Shown: piece after piece, positions 54,122 to 64,000 of the stretch
Position numbering within the stretch: position 1 is the stretch's first letter
Layout of the letters: each line of letters starts with the position of its first letter
Assembly: GCA_964006375.1 (NCBI GenBank)
Contig: OZ023265.1
Coordinates: 160,778,118-160,842,117 of the forward strand
Origin: Tillus elongatus
Lineage: Eukaryota; Arthropoda; Insecta; Coleoptera; Cleridae
Length of the DNA stretch: 64,000 nucleotides
Direction: 5' to 3'
Notes under the pieces: generated by a model
Seen by the model: only the letters and a program-made list of their open reading frames with translations
What the model was told of the DNA's origin: nothing
The model's database searches: none
Translations under genes and position numbers: made by a program

Positions 54122-54896
54122 ATGGCAAGTAATCAGCAATAACAGTGAAGGTATAAGAAAATTTTCCACACAAGGGGCTATCCAAAATAAGACCGATATC
54201 AATTGATTGCCCAATGAAATGGTGGCAGTGATAAAATCCAAACAGGAGATCCAATGGCGAATAATAATACAGATCTCAATGAAGAACCAATTAGAGACAC
54301 TAACCAGTAAGTCAATCTTGTGTATATTGAAATTATAAATGTGCAGACTTTTTTATATTGTGTTTAGTTTTAAGGATTTCAGTAACATTGATGAATTTTG
54401 TGTATGTTTAGAAGATTAAGGAAGATATGCCTATAAAGGCCGAATTAATAGAGCATAGTTTATTTAATTCATTGTTAAAATAAGATATGGATTTGTGTGA
54501 TTTATTGACAACGATCAATAATAATTTTTGATATAGCTATAACCAGAAATAAAACATTATAGCTTGTATTAATATAGTCTGATTAATTTGACCCATATAT
54601 AAAAATAGTTTCACCAAATAAGGCTATATTCATTATCAATTAGAAGAGTAAAATCAATAAAAACTCAAATATTTTAACGAAATTTCTACACAAATAAGGT
54701 ACACCAAAACAAAAATGCTAGCAAAATTTCAGAACTCTACCTATGAGATAAGAGAAAAATTTACAGATACAGCGGTAAATAAACAAATATTGGCATAATT
54801 TCACTTTCATCAATGTTAATACTTTAAATATAGAGAAAGACCCATAATAATTAAAATTCTCATGCTTAACAATTAAAAGGGTTGAAAATATCATAG

Positions 54897-54898
<2 letters not shown>
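54120..54898. other. ABCC4-like intron, no recognised feature
   Basis: AT-rich, nothing recognised. Confidence 0.45.
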
Positions 54899-54986
<88 letters not shown>

Positions 54987-55122
54987 AAATAAAAAATTTA
55001 ACTGACCCTGGATCTGTGTTCTAGGGGGCCTAATTAGCGCTCATTTAAAGAAGTTTTTTCAAAATTCAAAAGTCGGGTTCTCCTCATTAGTGATTTTTTT
55101 AAAAGAAAATTTACTAAAAAGG
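54899..55122 (-). mobile_element. DINE-like 5' end with (TA)n
   Basis: (TA)n at 54899-54983, then the reverse complement of the family's 5' segment (GACCCTGGATCTGTGTTCTA, GCGCTCATTTAAAGAAG, AATTCAAAAGTCGGG) and the end palindrome TTAGTGATTTTTTT, AAAG, AAAATTTACTAA at about 55087-55119. The other half of the element is absent. Confidence 0.6.
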
Positions 55123-55134
55123 TGGGATTTTTTT

Positions 55135-55320
55135 CCTGGAAAAACTCATTACCTTGCACTTAAAGATGTTGATGCTAAGAAGATTCCGATCACACCATGC
55201 ATACACCCTGTCAATATCTCACTGAAGGGCACAGCAGCCCTGAATATAACCAATTTGTGCATACAGTTTAAGGTCATTCGCAAAGAGGAGCCGAGGTACA
55301 CTCGAGGCATATCTAGATCT
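55135..55320 (-). pseudogene. LINE RT fragment
   Basis: The - frame contains RLLFANDLKLYAQIGYIQGC, then DIDRVYAWCDRNLLSIN and FKCKVMSF: the FADD region (here FAND) and the following motif of a CR1/jockey-type RT. About 180 bp, antisense position inside the ABCC4-like intron relative to neither splice site. Dead fragment. Confidence 0.68.
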
Positions 55321-55560
55321 CTATACCGTAATTATTTATCTTTTTGTGTACATATCATACAGAGTGTTATATAATTTAGTAGGAACTCTGGCTGATAATT
55401 CCGACAATAAAATAAATATAAATCAGCTCTCAGGAAAGCATGGTACAACTGATGCATAATGATACATAACCCAACACTTACAAATCGTCAAATGTTTTCA
55501 GAAGTAAACTTCATAAGATAATAAGTTAGAAAATGGATAACACCATTGGAAATTACTTAC

Positions 55561-55976
55561 TGAGGATCCACATTGGCCGTAGCTTCATCAAGCATGAGCA
55601 CCTTGTTGTTCCTGATGATTGCTCTGGCTAAACAAATTAGTTGTCTCTGTCCCACACTATAGTTCGATCCTCTATCCATAACCCTGTTCTCTAATCTGTT
55701 GATTATATTAGCTGGATCTTTAAGTTCGACCTCTTCGATGGCCCTGTAGAGGTCAGCATCGTTGTACTCTTCAAAGGGATCAAGGTTATACCTCAGAGTA
55801 CCAGAGAATAGTACTGGATCTTGAGGTATGATGGAAATGCGAGTACGCAGGTCTTGGAGCCTTATGTCTTTAGTGTCGATTGCATCTATTTCAATTTCAC
55901 CATGGACATCGGCTAGTCGGAAGAGTGCTGATATCAGGGATGATTTTCCTGCACCAGTACGACCCACAATACCAAC
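55561..55976 (-). CDS. ABCC4-like transporter exon: NBD2 core
   Basis: The exon follows a TTACAG acceptor and encodes [20 protein letters not shown] (Walker [10 protein letters not shown]), [40 protein letters not shown] (Q-loop Gln), [20 protein letters not shown] (SVGQRQ signature), and [14 protein letters not shown] (Walker B with catalytic Glu, then D-loop). It ends CA before GTAAGT, so the next codon is Gln. All residues needed for ATP hydrolysis at NBD2 are present. Subfamily C is shown by the [16 protein letters not shown] phrase. Confidence 0.95.
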
Positions 55977-56389
55977 CTGTAAATTAGTATTACAGAAATT
56001 TCAAATTAACTTAAATCAATTAGCGAATATTATAATAGACATTAAACCACAGGAAAAAATTGTAATTTCACAAAATAAACAGTAAAATAAAAAAACAAAA
56101 AGAAAAAGTGGAATAAAAAGGTCTGGCTTTTAAGGAACTATGATGATATTCAGGAAGTAAAAAATAAAAAGGTTTGGTAAAAAATAACCAAAACATTTGG
56201 CAAAACTTCACATGAGATAGCTTATTAGGATCAGACACAGTGTTTTGGTCTCACGATCATTCTTGATGATCACTAGACAAAAACTTTGTCTATGTTGCAG
56301 ATTATACATACCACAGTCAGTTTTACATATTCCAATTGCTGATGGATAAAGCCTACCACCTTACGTGCGCGTTGATACTATTTTTACCT
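55977..56389. other. ABCC4-like intron, no recognised feature
   Basis: AT-rich. Nothing recognised before the minisatellite. Confidence 0.45.
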
Positions 56390-57060
56390 TGTGGGTTTTC
56401 CCAGGGGTGAATAAGGTGGTTGGTCAGGGATGGAAGCCATTTTAGGCACTTTCTCCTTCCCTCTATGTTCTGTGGGGGTGAATCGTGATGTGGTTTTCCA
56501 TTCCCCTAGCTTTTTAGTTAGGAGAACTGGGCATCTTATAGGGGAGAACAGGAGGGTGACACAATGGTCATTTTCTGTTTTTTTTCCAAAACCTGATTGA
56601 GATTCTCCTTCCACTGAACTTCTACAGGAATGCATTTTGATGTGGTTTCCTCTTCCCCTAGATTTTTATTTTTAGTTAGGCGAACTGGGCATCTTATGGG
56701 GGAAAACAGGAGGTGTGGCGGGTTGGCCATTTTCTGATTCTTTTTTTCCGAAACCTGCTTGAGATTTTCCTTCCACTGAACTTCTGCAGAGGTGCATTTT
56801 GATGTGGCTTCCTCTTCCCCTAGATTTTTATGTTTAGTTAGGCGAACTGGGCATCTTATGGGAGAAAACAGGAGGGGTGGCGCGATGGCCATTTTCAGAT
56901 TTTTTTTTCCGAAACCTGCTTGAGATTCTCCTTCCACTGAACTTCTGTATGGGTGCATTTTGATGTGGTTTCCTCTTTCCCTAGATTTTCAGTTGGGCGA
57001 ACCGGGGGTTTCTTGGGGGAGAAAGTAGAGGGTAGGGCGATGTCCGCTTTCTGATTTTAA
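56390..57060. repeat. Minisatellite of about 159 bp, four units
   Basis: The phrase CTTCCACTGAACTTCT with GCATTTTGATGTGG, CCCCTAGATTTTTA and GCATCTTAT recurs near 56452 (degenerate), 56608, 56768 and 56929. The unit length is close to 159 bp, a multiple of three, so the - strand stays open across units (56958-56536) with repeated FSPIRCPVRLTK and EVQWKENL. This looks like a minisatellite in an intron, not a gene. Confidence 0.8.
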
Positions 57061-57160
57061 AACATGCTTTAAACCATCGCTGTATGCATAAACAACAAGA
57101 GATATGTTATGGTTTGAACCCCCAAGAAAGTTAGGGGAACTGTGCGATGCAAATAAGATT
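57040..57160. repeat. Direct repeat, left of ABCC4-like exon
   Basis: AGAGGGTAGGGCGATGTCC, then AAAACATGCTTTAAACCA, TGTATGCATAA and GCAAATAAGATTAAAGAG recur at 57461-57630, on the other side of the exon at 57373-57451. The unit resembles the foldback family (AAGAAAGTTA and GTTTATG phrases). Confidence 0.7.
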
Positions 57161-57372
57161 AAAGAGAAGTATAAAAAGTAGCTTTACGAAGCTCAACTAA
57201 GCTTTTTCGCATCTTGCATTTATATTTCCTTTAAATTTGTTTGCGTTCCCAGCACCCCTATTTACTCAAGGTCCTGCAACTTTTGTGGGGATTGAAAACA
57301 TCACATTTTTCTTGTCGTTTATGTATACAAAGGTAAGCATTTTGATCAAAGAATGAAACCAAAATTTCTTAC

Positions 57373-57451
57373 CTTATCTCTAGGATTTATAATTATATTT
57401 AGATCCCGCAAGACTAATGGCGCGGCAACTTCATATTTCAACCCCATATCT
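57373..57451 (-). CDS. ABCC4-like transporter exon before Walker A
   Basis: A 79-base exon: after TTTCTAG, one base completes a split codon, then DMGLKYEVAAPLVLRDLNI and INPRDK, ending AAG before GTAAGA, phase 0 into [12 protein letters not shown] at 55976. The '.KY....PLVLRDL...I...[14 protein letters not shown]' order is that of ABCC NBD2. The exon is placed by homology and splice sites. Exons for the transmembrane domains and NBD1 must lie further right, beyond or hidden in the LINE/hAT region. Confidence 0.88.
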
Positions 57452-57460
57452 CTAGAAACT

Positions 57461-57633
57461 AGAGGGTAGGGCGATGTCCCCTTTCTAATTTTTTTTTCTA
57501 AAACATGCTTTAAACCACCTCTGTATGCATAAGCCATGAGAGATATGTTATGGTTTAAACCCACAAGAAAGTTATGGGAGCCAGAGTGAACAGGGGAACT
57601 GCGCGAGGCAAATAAGATTAAAGAGAAGTATAA
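57461..57633. repeat. Direct repeat, right of ABCC4-like exon
   Basis: Second copy of the unit at 57040-57160, ending where LINE family C coding sequence begins. Confidence 0.7.
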
Positions 57634-57971
57634 GTGCGAAATGTGAAAAAAGCAGCTTTACGAAGTTCAACTGGGTTTGATGGTGTCAGTGGAAGGATGT
57701 TGCAGTTAACTGTTGATTTCTGTGCTGCTCTTTTGACACATATTATAAATTACTCTGTGGAGTGTGGTGTGTTTCCTGACTTGTGGAAGGTATCAGTGGG
57801 TATACTGATCCCGAAGAATAACTCTCCAAAGTCACTAAGTGATTTTCGTAATATAAACTTGCAATCTCTGTGCCTTCTAAAATTGCTGAAGGGGTGATTA
57901 ACAAACAGTTGTCGGAATTTGCTGAAAGTATTATACCTTCTAAACAGTCTGCCTTTAAACGTGGTCATAGC
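57634..57971 (+). pseudogene. LINE family C, RT start (split by hAT)
   Basis: The frame reads SSTGFDGVSGRMLQLTVDFC, LTHIINYSVECGVFPDLWKV and ILIPKNNSPKSLSDFRNINL, i.e. the start of a CR1/jockey-type RT. After a frameshift near 57885 it continues with PSKIAEGVINKQLSEFAES and KQSAFKRGHS, which ends at the 8-bp target duplication of the hAT. The EN and earlier parts are missing. The right-hand continuation is 62706-63928. Confidence 0.8.
57964..57971. repeat. 8-bp target site duplication, left
   Basis: GTCATAGC, repeated exactly at 62706-62713. Eight bp is the hAT hallmark. Confidence 0.93.
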
Positions 57972-57989
57972 CAGAGCTGTCAAAATATT

Positions 57990-58290
57990 TATTAAAAGTA
58001 CTTCAAGTTCAATTACCAAGTATTTACATTTTTAAGAAGTACTTCAAGTACAAGTACAATTTAAAAAAAAATGTACTTCAAGTTTCAAGTACATATGAAA
58101 TATACTTCAATTATTGCTAAGTAATTTACTTGCAGTAAATAACTGTTAATTGAAGTATCGAAATATTTCAAGTACGTAGAAATACTTGAAGTATCGAAAT
58201 ATTTCAATTACATAGAAATACTTGAAGTATCGAAATACTTCAAGTACGTAGAAATATTCGAAGTATTAGAATATGTAAAGAAAGTTTCAG
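57990..58290. repeat. hAT left subterminal repeats
   Basis: At least nine copies or variants of AGTACTTCAAGTA / TACTTGAAGTA with CGAAATATTTC and ACGTAGAAAT spacers. Subterminal repeats of this kind are transposase binding sites in characterised hAT elements; that role here is inference. Confidence 0.8.
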
Positions 58291-58562
58291 ATAATTATTA
58301 TTTATTTGAGTATCGATTAGAAAAAGTATTGCTTTAAATACACATACCTAATGCAAATTAAAGAGCAGTATCACTAAATTTAAATGTTTAATCAAAACAT
58401 TAAATATTTAAAATAAGGTAATTGAAATAAAAGAATTAAAATAAAAACAGAAAAAATAATTATTTATTATTAAAAAATACATAAATAAAATAACCATTTC
58501 AGTTAACTAATATTAACATAAAATAAACACCAGCATAAATATTACAAAATGTTGAACATAAA

Positions 58563-60863
58563 CTATGCTGAATCTGAATATTGCATCCAATTCGATTTTA
58601 GAATAACAAGTTGTTCAAAATGTAAATCGGATAAAGCATGTCTTCGAGGTGCATTAATTATTTGTGCAAAAGAAAACAAACGTTCCACAGGTGCGGATGA
58701 TGGAAGGCATGTATTATATTTGAAAAATAATTCTTTTATTGTGGGATACCTATCTAAAGATTGAATTTCTATACCTGGGTCGTTTATGTATTGTAATATT
58801 TCGAGCTCTAATTTACTTTTTAAATTTGAACTGGGTTTAGTAGATTCCAGTTCAAAGAACTCATCAATTTCTGTCGCTTTTGTTTGGTATTCTGTATCTA
58901 TTATTTTCTCAGAAAAATTTAGTTTCTCTGTCATTTCGAGCACAATTTTGGGAACCATTTCATTAAGCTCGGATAGGTTATAAATACCATCAAAATTTTT
59001 AATCCATCTTAATTTAAATTGAGGTACACTAAACGTTGCTACAATAGCATCTCTTGCTTCTGAACTTGTTAAATCAAAAAACTTTGAAAATCGTTTAAGA
59101 AGTGCTGTTCGACATGCTTCTAAGATAATTTGTATACCAGTCGACCCAGTTGTGTTTAACTTCTCTGACTTTAATCTTTCAAATTTTTTGTAAAGGGATC
59201 CTAATGTAGGTAATAGAAATCCATAGAATGTGGTTTTATCACCTTGTAATATATCTAAGGCATTCGCAAGAGGTTTAAGTATTTCACAATAATCATTTAA
59301 ATATTGTACCTCATTTTCCTTCAGCATTTGATTTTCTATATTGAGTTCTTTAAAAAGTGTTGGTAATTTATCTTTGTCTCTTAAAATTTGAGACACAGCG
59401 TCGTAAAAAGAGTTCCACCGTGTGGCACCAGGATAACTTAAAGTATGACCTAATATATTTTGAATGATTTCGCAACTTTTAGGTCGACCTGCCATTTTCC
59501 ATAAGACGTTGCATTTAGCGATAACATTCGTGTGTCTAGTTCTCAGATTAACATTTTTTTGAATTGCATTGTTTACATCTGTCGTGGCGATCAAATTCAA
59601 TGTATGGCTAGCACATCTTACATGGTTGGGTAGTTCTAGAGAGTAATCCGGTATTTCAATAAATTCAACAGTATCATCTTCTGGCTCATCTGCTATATTT
59701 TCTTCGGTTCCTTCGTCCTCTCTTTGAAAGAATGATGCGTTTACTCCAAATTCCTTAAAGGCTTTTACAAAATTCGAACCATTGTCGGATACTGTAGCAA
59801 CTAGTTTCCCATTTAAGTTAAATTTTGTATGAATTTCCTCGAGGAATTCGGCGATCTTATCATGAGTGTGACTACCCACAATCCTCCTGCAGGACAAAGC
59901 TGCAGAATACCTCTCAAAATTTTTGTTTAACCAGTGACACGTAAGACCAAAGAAACTTCTTCTTTTAGAGGACCATATGTCTGCAGTTGTGCATACATAA
60001 TCGGCTTGAGCTAAATCATTTTTAATTTTTGCCACCACTTCTCTATACATGACGTCAATTTTCTTCATTGCCGTGTTTCTTGAAAACAAATTAACCCCCA
60101 TACCATCAAAAAGACGAACAAATGATGGATTATCAATAATGGATACCGCAGACATTGTATTTACTATAAAATATATAACCCTCTTTTCAAAAGCATGTTG
60201 TTCTACCTTTGCTATCGTATTGTTTGAAAAACTGTCCGTAATTTTCTTCTGCTTTTTTTGTTGCCCTTGCGCTTGTCCTTGTTTCAATATCTCTTCTGTT
60301 GAAGTACCCTGGTCCTCGAACAATTCATGATGTTGCCTTTTAAGCACCTTGTATGACGAGTATGACTGCATTGCGTTTATGTTGCCATGAGCATTTTTGA
60401 GGTGTTTTAAAAAGTTTGTTGATACACCTAAAGCACCTTTTACTGACACTTTTGCAGGAAGGCATAACTGACAATCTGCCTGTATTTTATTTTCAAGGGA
60501 ACTAGTTACTTTGAAAAATTTGCCATCTAGGTATGGACATTTTTCTATTTTTGACTTCATTTTTTGTGTTAGTGGTGTTGTTGACTGTGGTAAATAACTA
60601 GTGTTCTTATTTGCACCAACCGCCGAAAATGATGAAGATGAAGATGTTACTTGCTTCTGTACCCTTATGGATTTTACATTAAAATAATCTGGGATGTTTC
60701 TTTTATCTTCTGATGCCTCCCTGGCCTCCCATTCCGGTGTATATGTCGGATCTTCTACATCAGAAACATCTATGGAAACTAGAGAAGATATGGAATCTTC
60801 TTTACTTTCAGATAATATTTCATCCGCCATATTCTTTCTGAAAAAGTGTTTAACATCCTTCAA
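58563..60863 (-). CDS. hAT transposase (ZBED-type), 766 aa
   Basis: A single uninterrupted frame. An acidic Ser-rich N-terminus precedes a BED-type zinc finger (C131, C134, H154, H159; CQLC...HLKNAH). The catalytic region has TTADIWSSKRRSFFGLTCHW (D295), VSDNGSNFVKAF (D360), CASHTLNLIA and ATRWNSFYDAV, and the C-terminal dimerisation/catalytic segment has SSAPVERLFSFAQIINAPRR (Glu 727) and LHFEQLVILKSNW. All three acidic catalytic residues and the zinc ligands are present, and the length is normal for the family. The first ATG is used here; the Met at codon 12 is an alternative. It would cut and paste the surrounding element. Confidence 0.95.
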   Translation of the reverse strand: MKDVKHFFRKNMADEILSESKEDSISSLVSIDVSDVEDPTYTPEWEAREASEDKRNIPDYFNVKSIRVQKQVTSSSSSFSAVGANKNTSYLPQSTTPLTQKMKSKIEKCPYLDGKFFKVTSSLENKIQADCQLCLPAKVSVKGALGVSTNFLKHLKNAHGNINAMQSYSSYKVLKRQHHELFEDQGTSTEEILKQGQAQGQQKKQKKITDSFSNNTIAKVEQHAFEKRVIYFIVNTMSAVSIIDNPSFVRLFDGMGVNLFSRNTAMKKIDVMYREVVAKIKNDLAQADYVCTTADIWSSKRRSFFGLTCHWLNKNFERYSAALSCRRIVGSHTHDKIAEFLEEIHTKFNLNGKLVATVSDNGSNFVKAFKEFGVNASFFQREDEGTEENIADEPEDDTVEFIEIPDYSLELPNHVRCASHTLNLIATTDVNNAIQKNVNLRTRHTNVIAKCNVLWKMAGRPKSCEIIQNILGHTLSYPGATRWNSFYDAVSQILRDKDKLPTLFKELNIENQMLKENEVQYLNDYCEILKPLANALDILQGDKTTFYGFLLPTLGSLYKKFERLKSEKLNTTGSTGIQIILEACRTALLKRFSKFFDLTSSEARDAIVATFSVPQFKLRWIKNFDGIYNLSELNEMVPKIVLEMTEKLNFSEKIIDTEYQTKATEIDEFFELESTKPSSNLKSKLELEILQYINDPGIEIQSLDRYPTIKELFFKYNTCLPSSAPVERLFSFAQIINAPRRHALSDLHFEQLVILKSNWMQYSDSA

Positions 60864-62379
60864 TATCTATAATTATAAAAAAAATTGCAAATTTTTCAAA
60901 TTTGATATAAATATCAAATTAGTATAATAAACACCGGCCTTTTATAAATATCTAGTATTTTATATAAATATCTCTATTCTAAAGAATTCATGTGATAAGA
61001 AAGTTTAAGCAATTTTTTTCACATTTCTTATTTGATTTGGATTTTTTTGTAATTCTATATTTGGCGTTATAAAATCTAAAGATAAAGATACCATATGATT
61101 ATTTCATACACCATTCTATCTTTAGTTGCAAATATCTACAAAATTAAGACGCGAATCAAACAAATCATTTTTTTAATCTTTAAATAAATTAAAATCTGTA
61201 ATAAAAAATTGTAATAAAACCGTCATTATAATACAATATTCTTTTCTAACCGTGTAGTCTTATAGCAAACTCAGTAGCCAAATAAAAAGGCTAATACAAA
61301 AATATAAGGGAACACAAGGCTGGTAATGCTGGTATGCATAGTCGTTCGCCAGCGCGCTGCAGATTTTTCAATGCTAAAGATCTTGGGAACATTTGTTTAA
61401 GGATTACCTTATAATACACAATAGTACTAATAAGTCCTAGCTCTGGATATAAACCAGATATTTTCAGCAGTACAAAAAAAATGATGTACTGCTACTGCTA
61501 CAAGGTTAATCGTTGATGACCGACTACAGAACGCATATCAGCCGATAATTTGAAAAGTTAACACTGCGTTTGAACCTTGCAAGTAAATCTTATTAAATAA
61601 TTTTATGATTTAGAAAAATTATAATAATGTTATTTTAGATGTAAATATTATAATGGTCTTTTTTTTTGTTAACTTTAGTGTTGTAAATTGCAAGCATCGA
61701 TTTTTGCCGGTAATTTCCTTTATTAATGAGGGGTAGGTAAATGTAAAATTGAGTAAAACATCGACCAATGGGCTATGGGCTAAATACATCATACATGATA
61801 GTTCATTTCAATGTTTTGATAAAATAACTTACTTGTAACTTAAAATTGTTGCTTGTTGTTGCTTTTTGTATGGTAAGATGAAACCAAAAGCTACAGAACA
61901 TCCACGAAAGCTAAAGCTACGAACTAGTTCCAAAGTTGTTTTCATGTTATTTTTAGGTTAAGAACATGTACTTATTTGTCAGCATGGTGGTCAATTTAAA
62001 TACATAATTCTACAACTTTTTTTATTATTTGATAGGTAGCAATTCCCAATATACCAATTTCTACGTAGAGGTAGATGATTACTTGTTGTAAACGCGTAAT
62101 ATTACGAATCGACGTAATTTTTATGGTGAAATTACCGAATTACGAATTACGACCACTCACAACTCAAAACTCACCACTGTTGATACTACTACAGCTCTCA
62201 ACTTACCTTAAAATTTAATTAGTCAAACAATTAGCACAAACGGACGGGACACGACGCATATTATTTCGGCTACGGACGCATATTATTTCGGCTACGCAAC
62301 ACTACTGCGGACTGCGCCGTATGCTGCACCTGGGTGGGCCGACTCGTATCTTACAAGTTTTGACAAGTAAAATATAATT
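60864..62379. other. hAT 5' noncoding region
   Basis: About 1.5 kb between the transposase start and the right subterminal repeats. It would hold the promoter. A short GCATATTATTTCGGCTACG sequence is duplicated at about 62258 and 62277. No ORF recognised. Confidence 0.55.
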
Positions 62380-62690
62380 GAAAAAAATAATTTTACTTCA
62401 AATAAGTTATTTGCAAATATCATTAAAACAATTTACTTGAAGCAACCAAAATTACTTCAAGTACAGTAGGTACTTGAAGTATTGTAAATGTACTTGAAGT
62501 ATATTGTGATATTTGAAGTGCTGTTAAAAGTATTTGAAGTAAATTATTTGACAAAATCAAGTAAATATTCAAGTATTTTTATACAAATACTTCAAATACA
62601 AGTACAAATATCTATTCAGAAAAGTACTTCAAGTAAAGTATTTCAAGTAAAATAAATACTTCAAATACATTTTCAAGTAAATTACTTCAA
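62380..62690. repeat. hAT right subterminal repeats
   Basis: Dense copies of TACTTGAAGTA, ATTACTTCAAGTA and AAGTATTTCAAGTA facing those at the left end. Confidence 0.8.
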
Positions 62691-62705
62691 ATATTGACAG
62701 CTCTG

Positions 62706-62713
62706 GTCATAGC
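62706..62713. repeat. 8-bp target site duplication, right
   Basis: GTCATAGC, identical to 57964-57971. Confidence 0.93.
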
Positions 62714-63928
62714 TCATCAAGTGTCCTACTCTCTGTAGTTAATGATATTCTCACTCATCAGAATCAGGGCTGTGTTACTGTTCTGGTTATGCTGGATATA
62801 ACGAAGGCCTTTGATTCTGTGGATCATTCTCTTTTACTTGCTAAATTGTTGAGTTATGGAGTTTCTGGTCGCCTTTTACAATGGTTTGCCAGCTACCTTA
62901 GTGGTCGATCACAGATGGTGAGACTTGATGATGGAGCTTGCTATGAGCTCCGCCCAGTATCGGTGGGGGTGCCCCAAGGATCAATACTTGGTCCAATTCT
63001 GTTCAACTTGTTTACCGCTGATGTGAATAGCATTCCTCTACTGTCGACTCTTCACTGTTTTGCAGACGATATGCAATTGTATATTCCTCTTAGTGTATCT
63101 AATGCTAATGAACAGATTGGGAAGTTAAATGGAGACCTGCAGAGAGTTCAGACGTGGACGTGGAGCAACAACCTGAGCTTTAATCCTGAGAAGTGCAATT
63201 TTCTCATTCTTGGCACCTCCTATAATTTTCAACAGGTCCGCAGTCCTCAACTGTCTGTGTTGCTTGGGTCTGATGCCTTGTCCCATTCAGATAATCCCAG
63301 AAATTTGGGATTGATAATGGATGGGAACCTGCAGTTCTCCAGACATGTGGACCATCTCTGCCGGTCTGCGTTCTATAGACTGTGACACCTGTATCAGTAC
63401 CGTGATTGCCTTCCTCATGATACACGTAAACTTTTGGTAAACTCACTAATCCTGTCACTGTTCACGTATGGTGATTATGTGTATGGTCCTTGCCTGACGC
63501 GTCTGGACGGGTACCGTATCCAGAAGGTGCAGAATTGGTGTGTGAGATTTGTTCTCCACGTACCCCGTTTTTCTCACGTTACGCCGTACATGCGGGCACT
63601 GGACTGGCTGAACATGCAAGAAAGGAGACTTGTTCACCATTCCACCTTAGTAATCAAGGTTGTTCGGGAAAGGAAACCTGATTACCTATATGACTGTGTC
63701 AGCCTTCGAACTGATGTACATGACAGACTCCTGCGAGGCACGAGTTACTTGACTGTTCCTATACATAGAGCTGCAAGTTTTAAAAGATCCTTTTGTTATT
63801 TAATATCTTACCTATTCAATTATCTGTATAGAAAGGGTATAGCTTCTCTTTCAATAAGGGCTCTAAAATATGCCTTGGGACAGAGTCTGTTAGCTGAGAC
63901 ACATGAACCTGATATTACTCTGTTTTAA
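62714..63928 (+). pseudogene. LINE family C, RT palm to C-terminus
   Basis: It continues the RT after the hAT: SSVLLSVVNDILTHQNQG, MLDITKAFDSVDHSLLLAKL (first catalytic Asp), SVGVPQGSILGPILFNLFTA, HCFADDMQLYIPL (FADD pair), NPEKCNFLILG and PRNLGLIMDGNLQF. A single TGA at 63383-63385 interrupts the frame, which then continues unbroken with HLYQYRDCLPHDTRKLLVNS, LTRLDGYRIQKVQNWCVRFV and RRLVHHSTLVIKVVRERKPD to a stop at 63928. Together with 57634-57971 this is a 5'-truncated LINE with little decay. Its 3' UTR runs off the window. Confidence 0.85.
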
Positions 63929-64000
63929 TTTTTTTCTGTAGCTGGATATGTTGAAAAACAGTTCGCTGAACATGTCCATTTGTACTGTGAGTGCAATAAA

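Larger units (their letters stand above)
57972..62705 (-). mobile_element. Autonomous hAT transposon, apparently intact
   Basis: A 4734-bp element with inverted termini CAGAGCTGTC...GACAGCTCTG (10 bp perfect, similarity continuing), a perfect 8-bp duplication GTCATAGC and a single long transposase gene on the - strand (60863-58563). Both ends carry many TACTTGAAGTA-type repeats. It is inserted in the RT of LINE family C. Removal of element plus one duplication restores the LINE frame (KRGHS followed by SSSVLLSVVND). The intact gene and ends suggest recent activity. Confidence 0.93.

Noticed and set aside
56536..56958. A repetitive protein gene on the - strand
   Set aside because: The open frame follows from a unit length divisible by three. 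It lies inside an intron with no promoter or splice evidence.

Overview
This window looks like nuclear DNA of an arthropod, most likely an insect (inference). It is AT-rich. It carries exons of two conserved animal genes separated by very large introns, and it is packed with non-LTR retrotransposons (LINEs), Penelope-like elements (PLEs), hAT and Tc1/mariner-type transposons and thirteen long (TA)n arrays. A short run of TTAGG, the usual insect telomere unit, lies at one LINE tail. Nothing looks bacterial: there are no operons, ribosome binding sites or CRISPR arrays.

Host genes. (1) A dynamin-1-like (Drp1/DNM1L) gene runs on the + strand from before the window to a TAG at 30426. Eight exons can be placed with GT/AG borders and matching phases: 8739-8986, 9074-9348, 12771-12912, 18225-18506, 18564-18671, 23717-23969, 24103-24314 and 30370-30426. 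They cover the end of the GTPase domain, the stalk, the variable region and the GED. The G1-G3 GTPase exons are not seen. (2) An ABCC/MRP-type (ABCC4-like) transporter gene lies on the - strand. Its last three recognisable exons (57373-57451, 55561-55976, 52391-52664) encode NBD2 with all the main ATPase motifs. The two genes converge, leaving about 22 kb between their stop codons, mostly repeats plus one weak candidate terminal exon (40157-40229, -).

Mobile DNA, left to right. 250-594 is a LINE RT scrap interrupted at 595 by the TTAGG-tailed 3' end of an R1/Loa-like LINE (about 595-4860, -; EN, RT and RNase H, many frameshifts). 4984-8065 is a nearly intact EN+RT LINE with one in-frame stop. 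Inside Drp1 introns lie two facing copies of one LINE family (9498-12020 + and 19786-21840 -), PLE relics with hammerhead-like motifs, a tandem array of PLE amino-terminal segments (14.8-17.9 kb), tandem Helentron/DINE-1-like non-autonomous elements (22160-23438), two R1-like scraps and a DDE transposase relic. Beyond Drp1 come a mariner relic, a decayed LINE (31540-33680), an 850-bp foldback palindrome (34.8-35.66 kb), more DINE-like copies, and a LINE (41.15-47.43 kb) split by a 3.5-kb PLE insertion built as two apparently identical head-to-head copies, flanked by a 13-bp target duplication. Further right are a piggyBac-like scrap, another DDE transposase relic, minisatellites around the ABCC4-like exons, and a LINE (57.63-63.93 kb) split by an apparently intact autonomous hAT transposon (57972-62705) with 10-bp terminal repeats, an 8-bp target duplication and a 766-codon uninterrupted transposase.

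The most notable items are the PLE palindrome, the apparently intact hAT, and the DINE-like family with covarying terminal hairpins.
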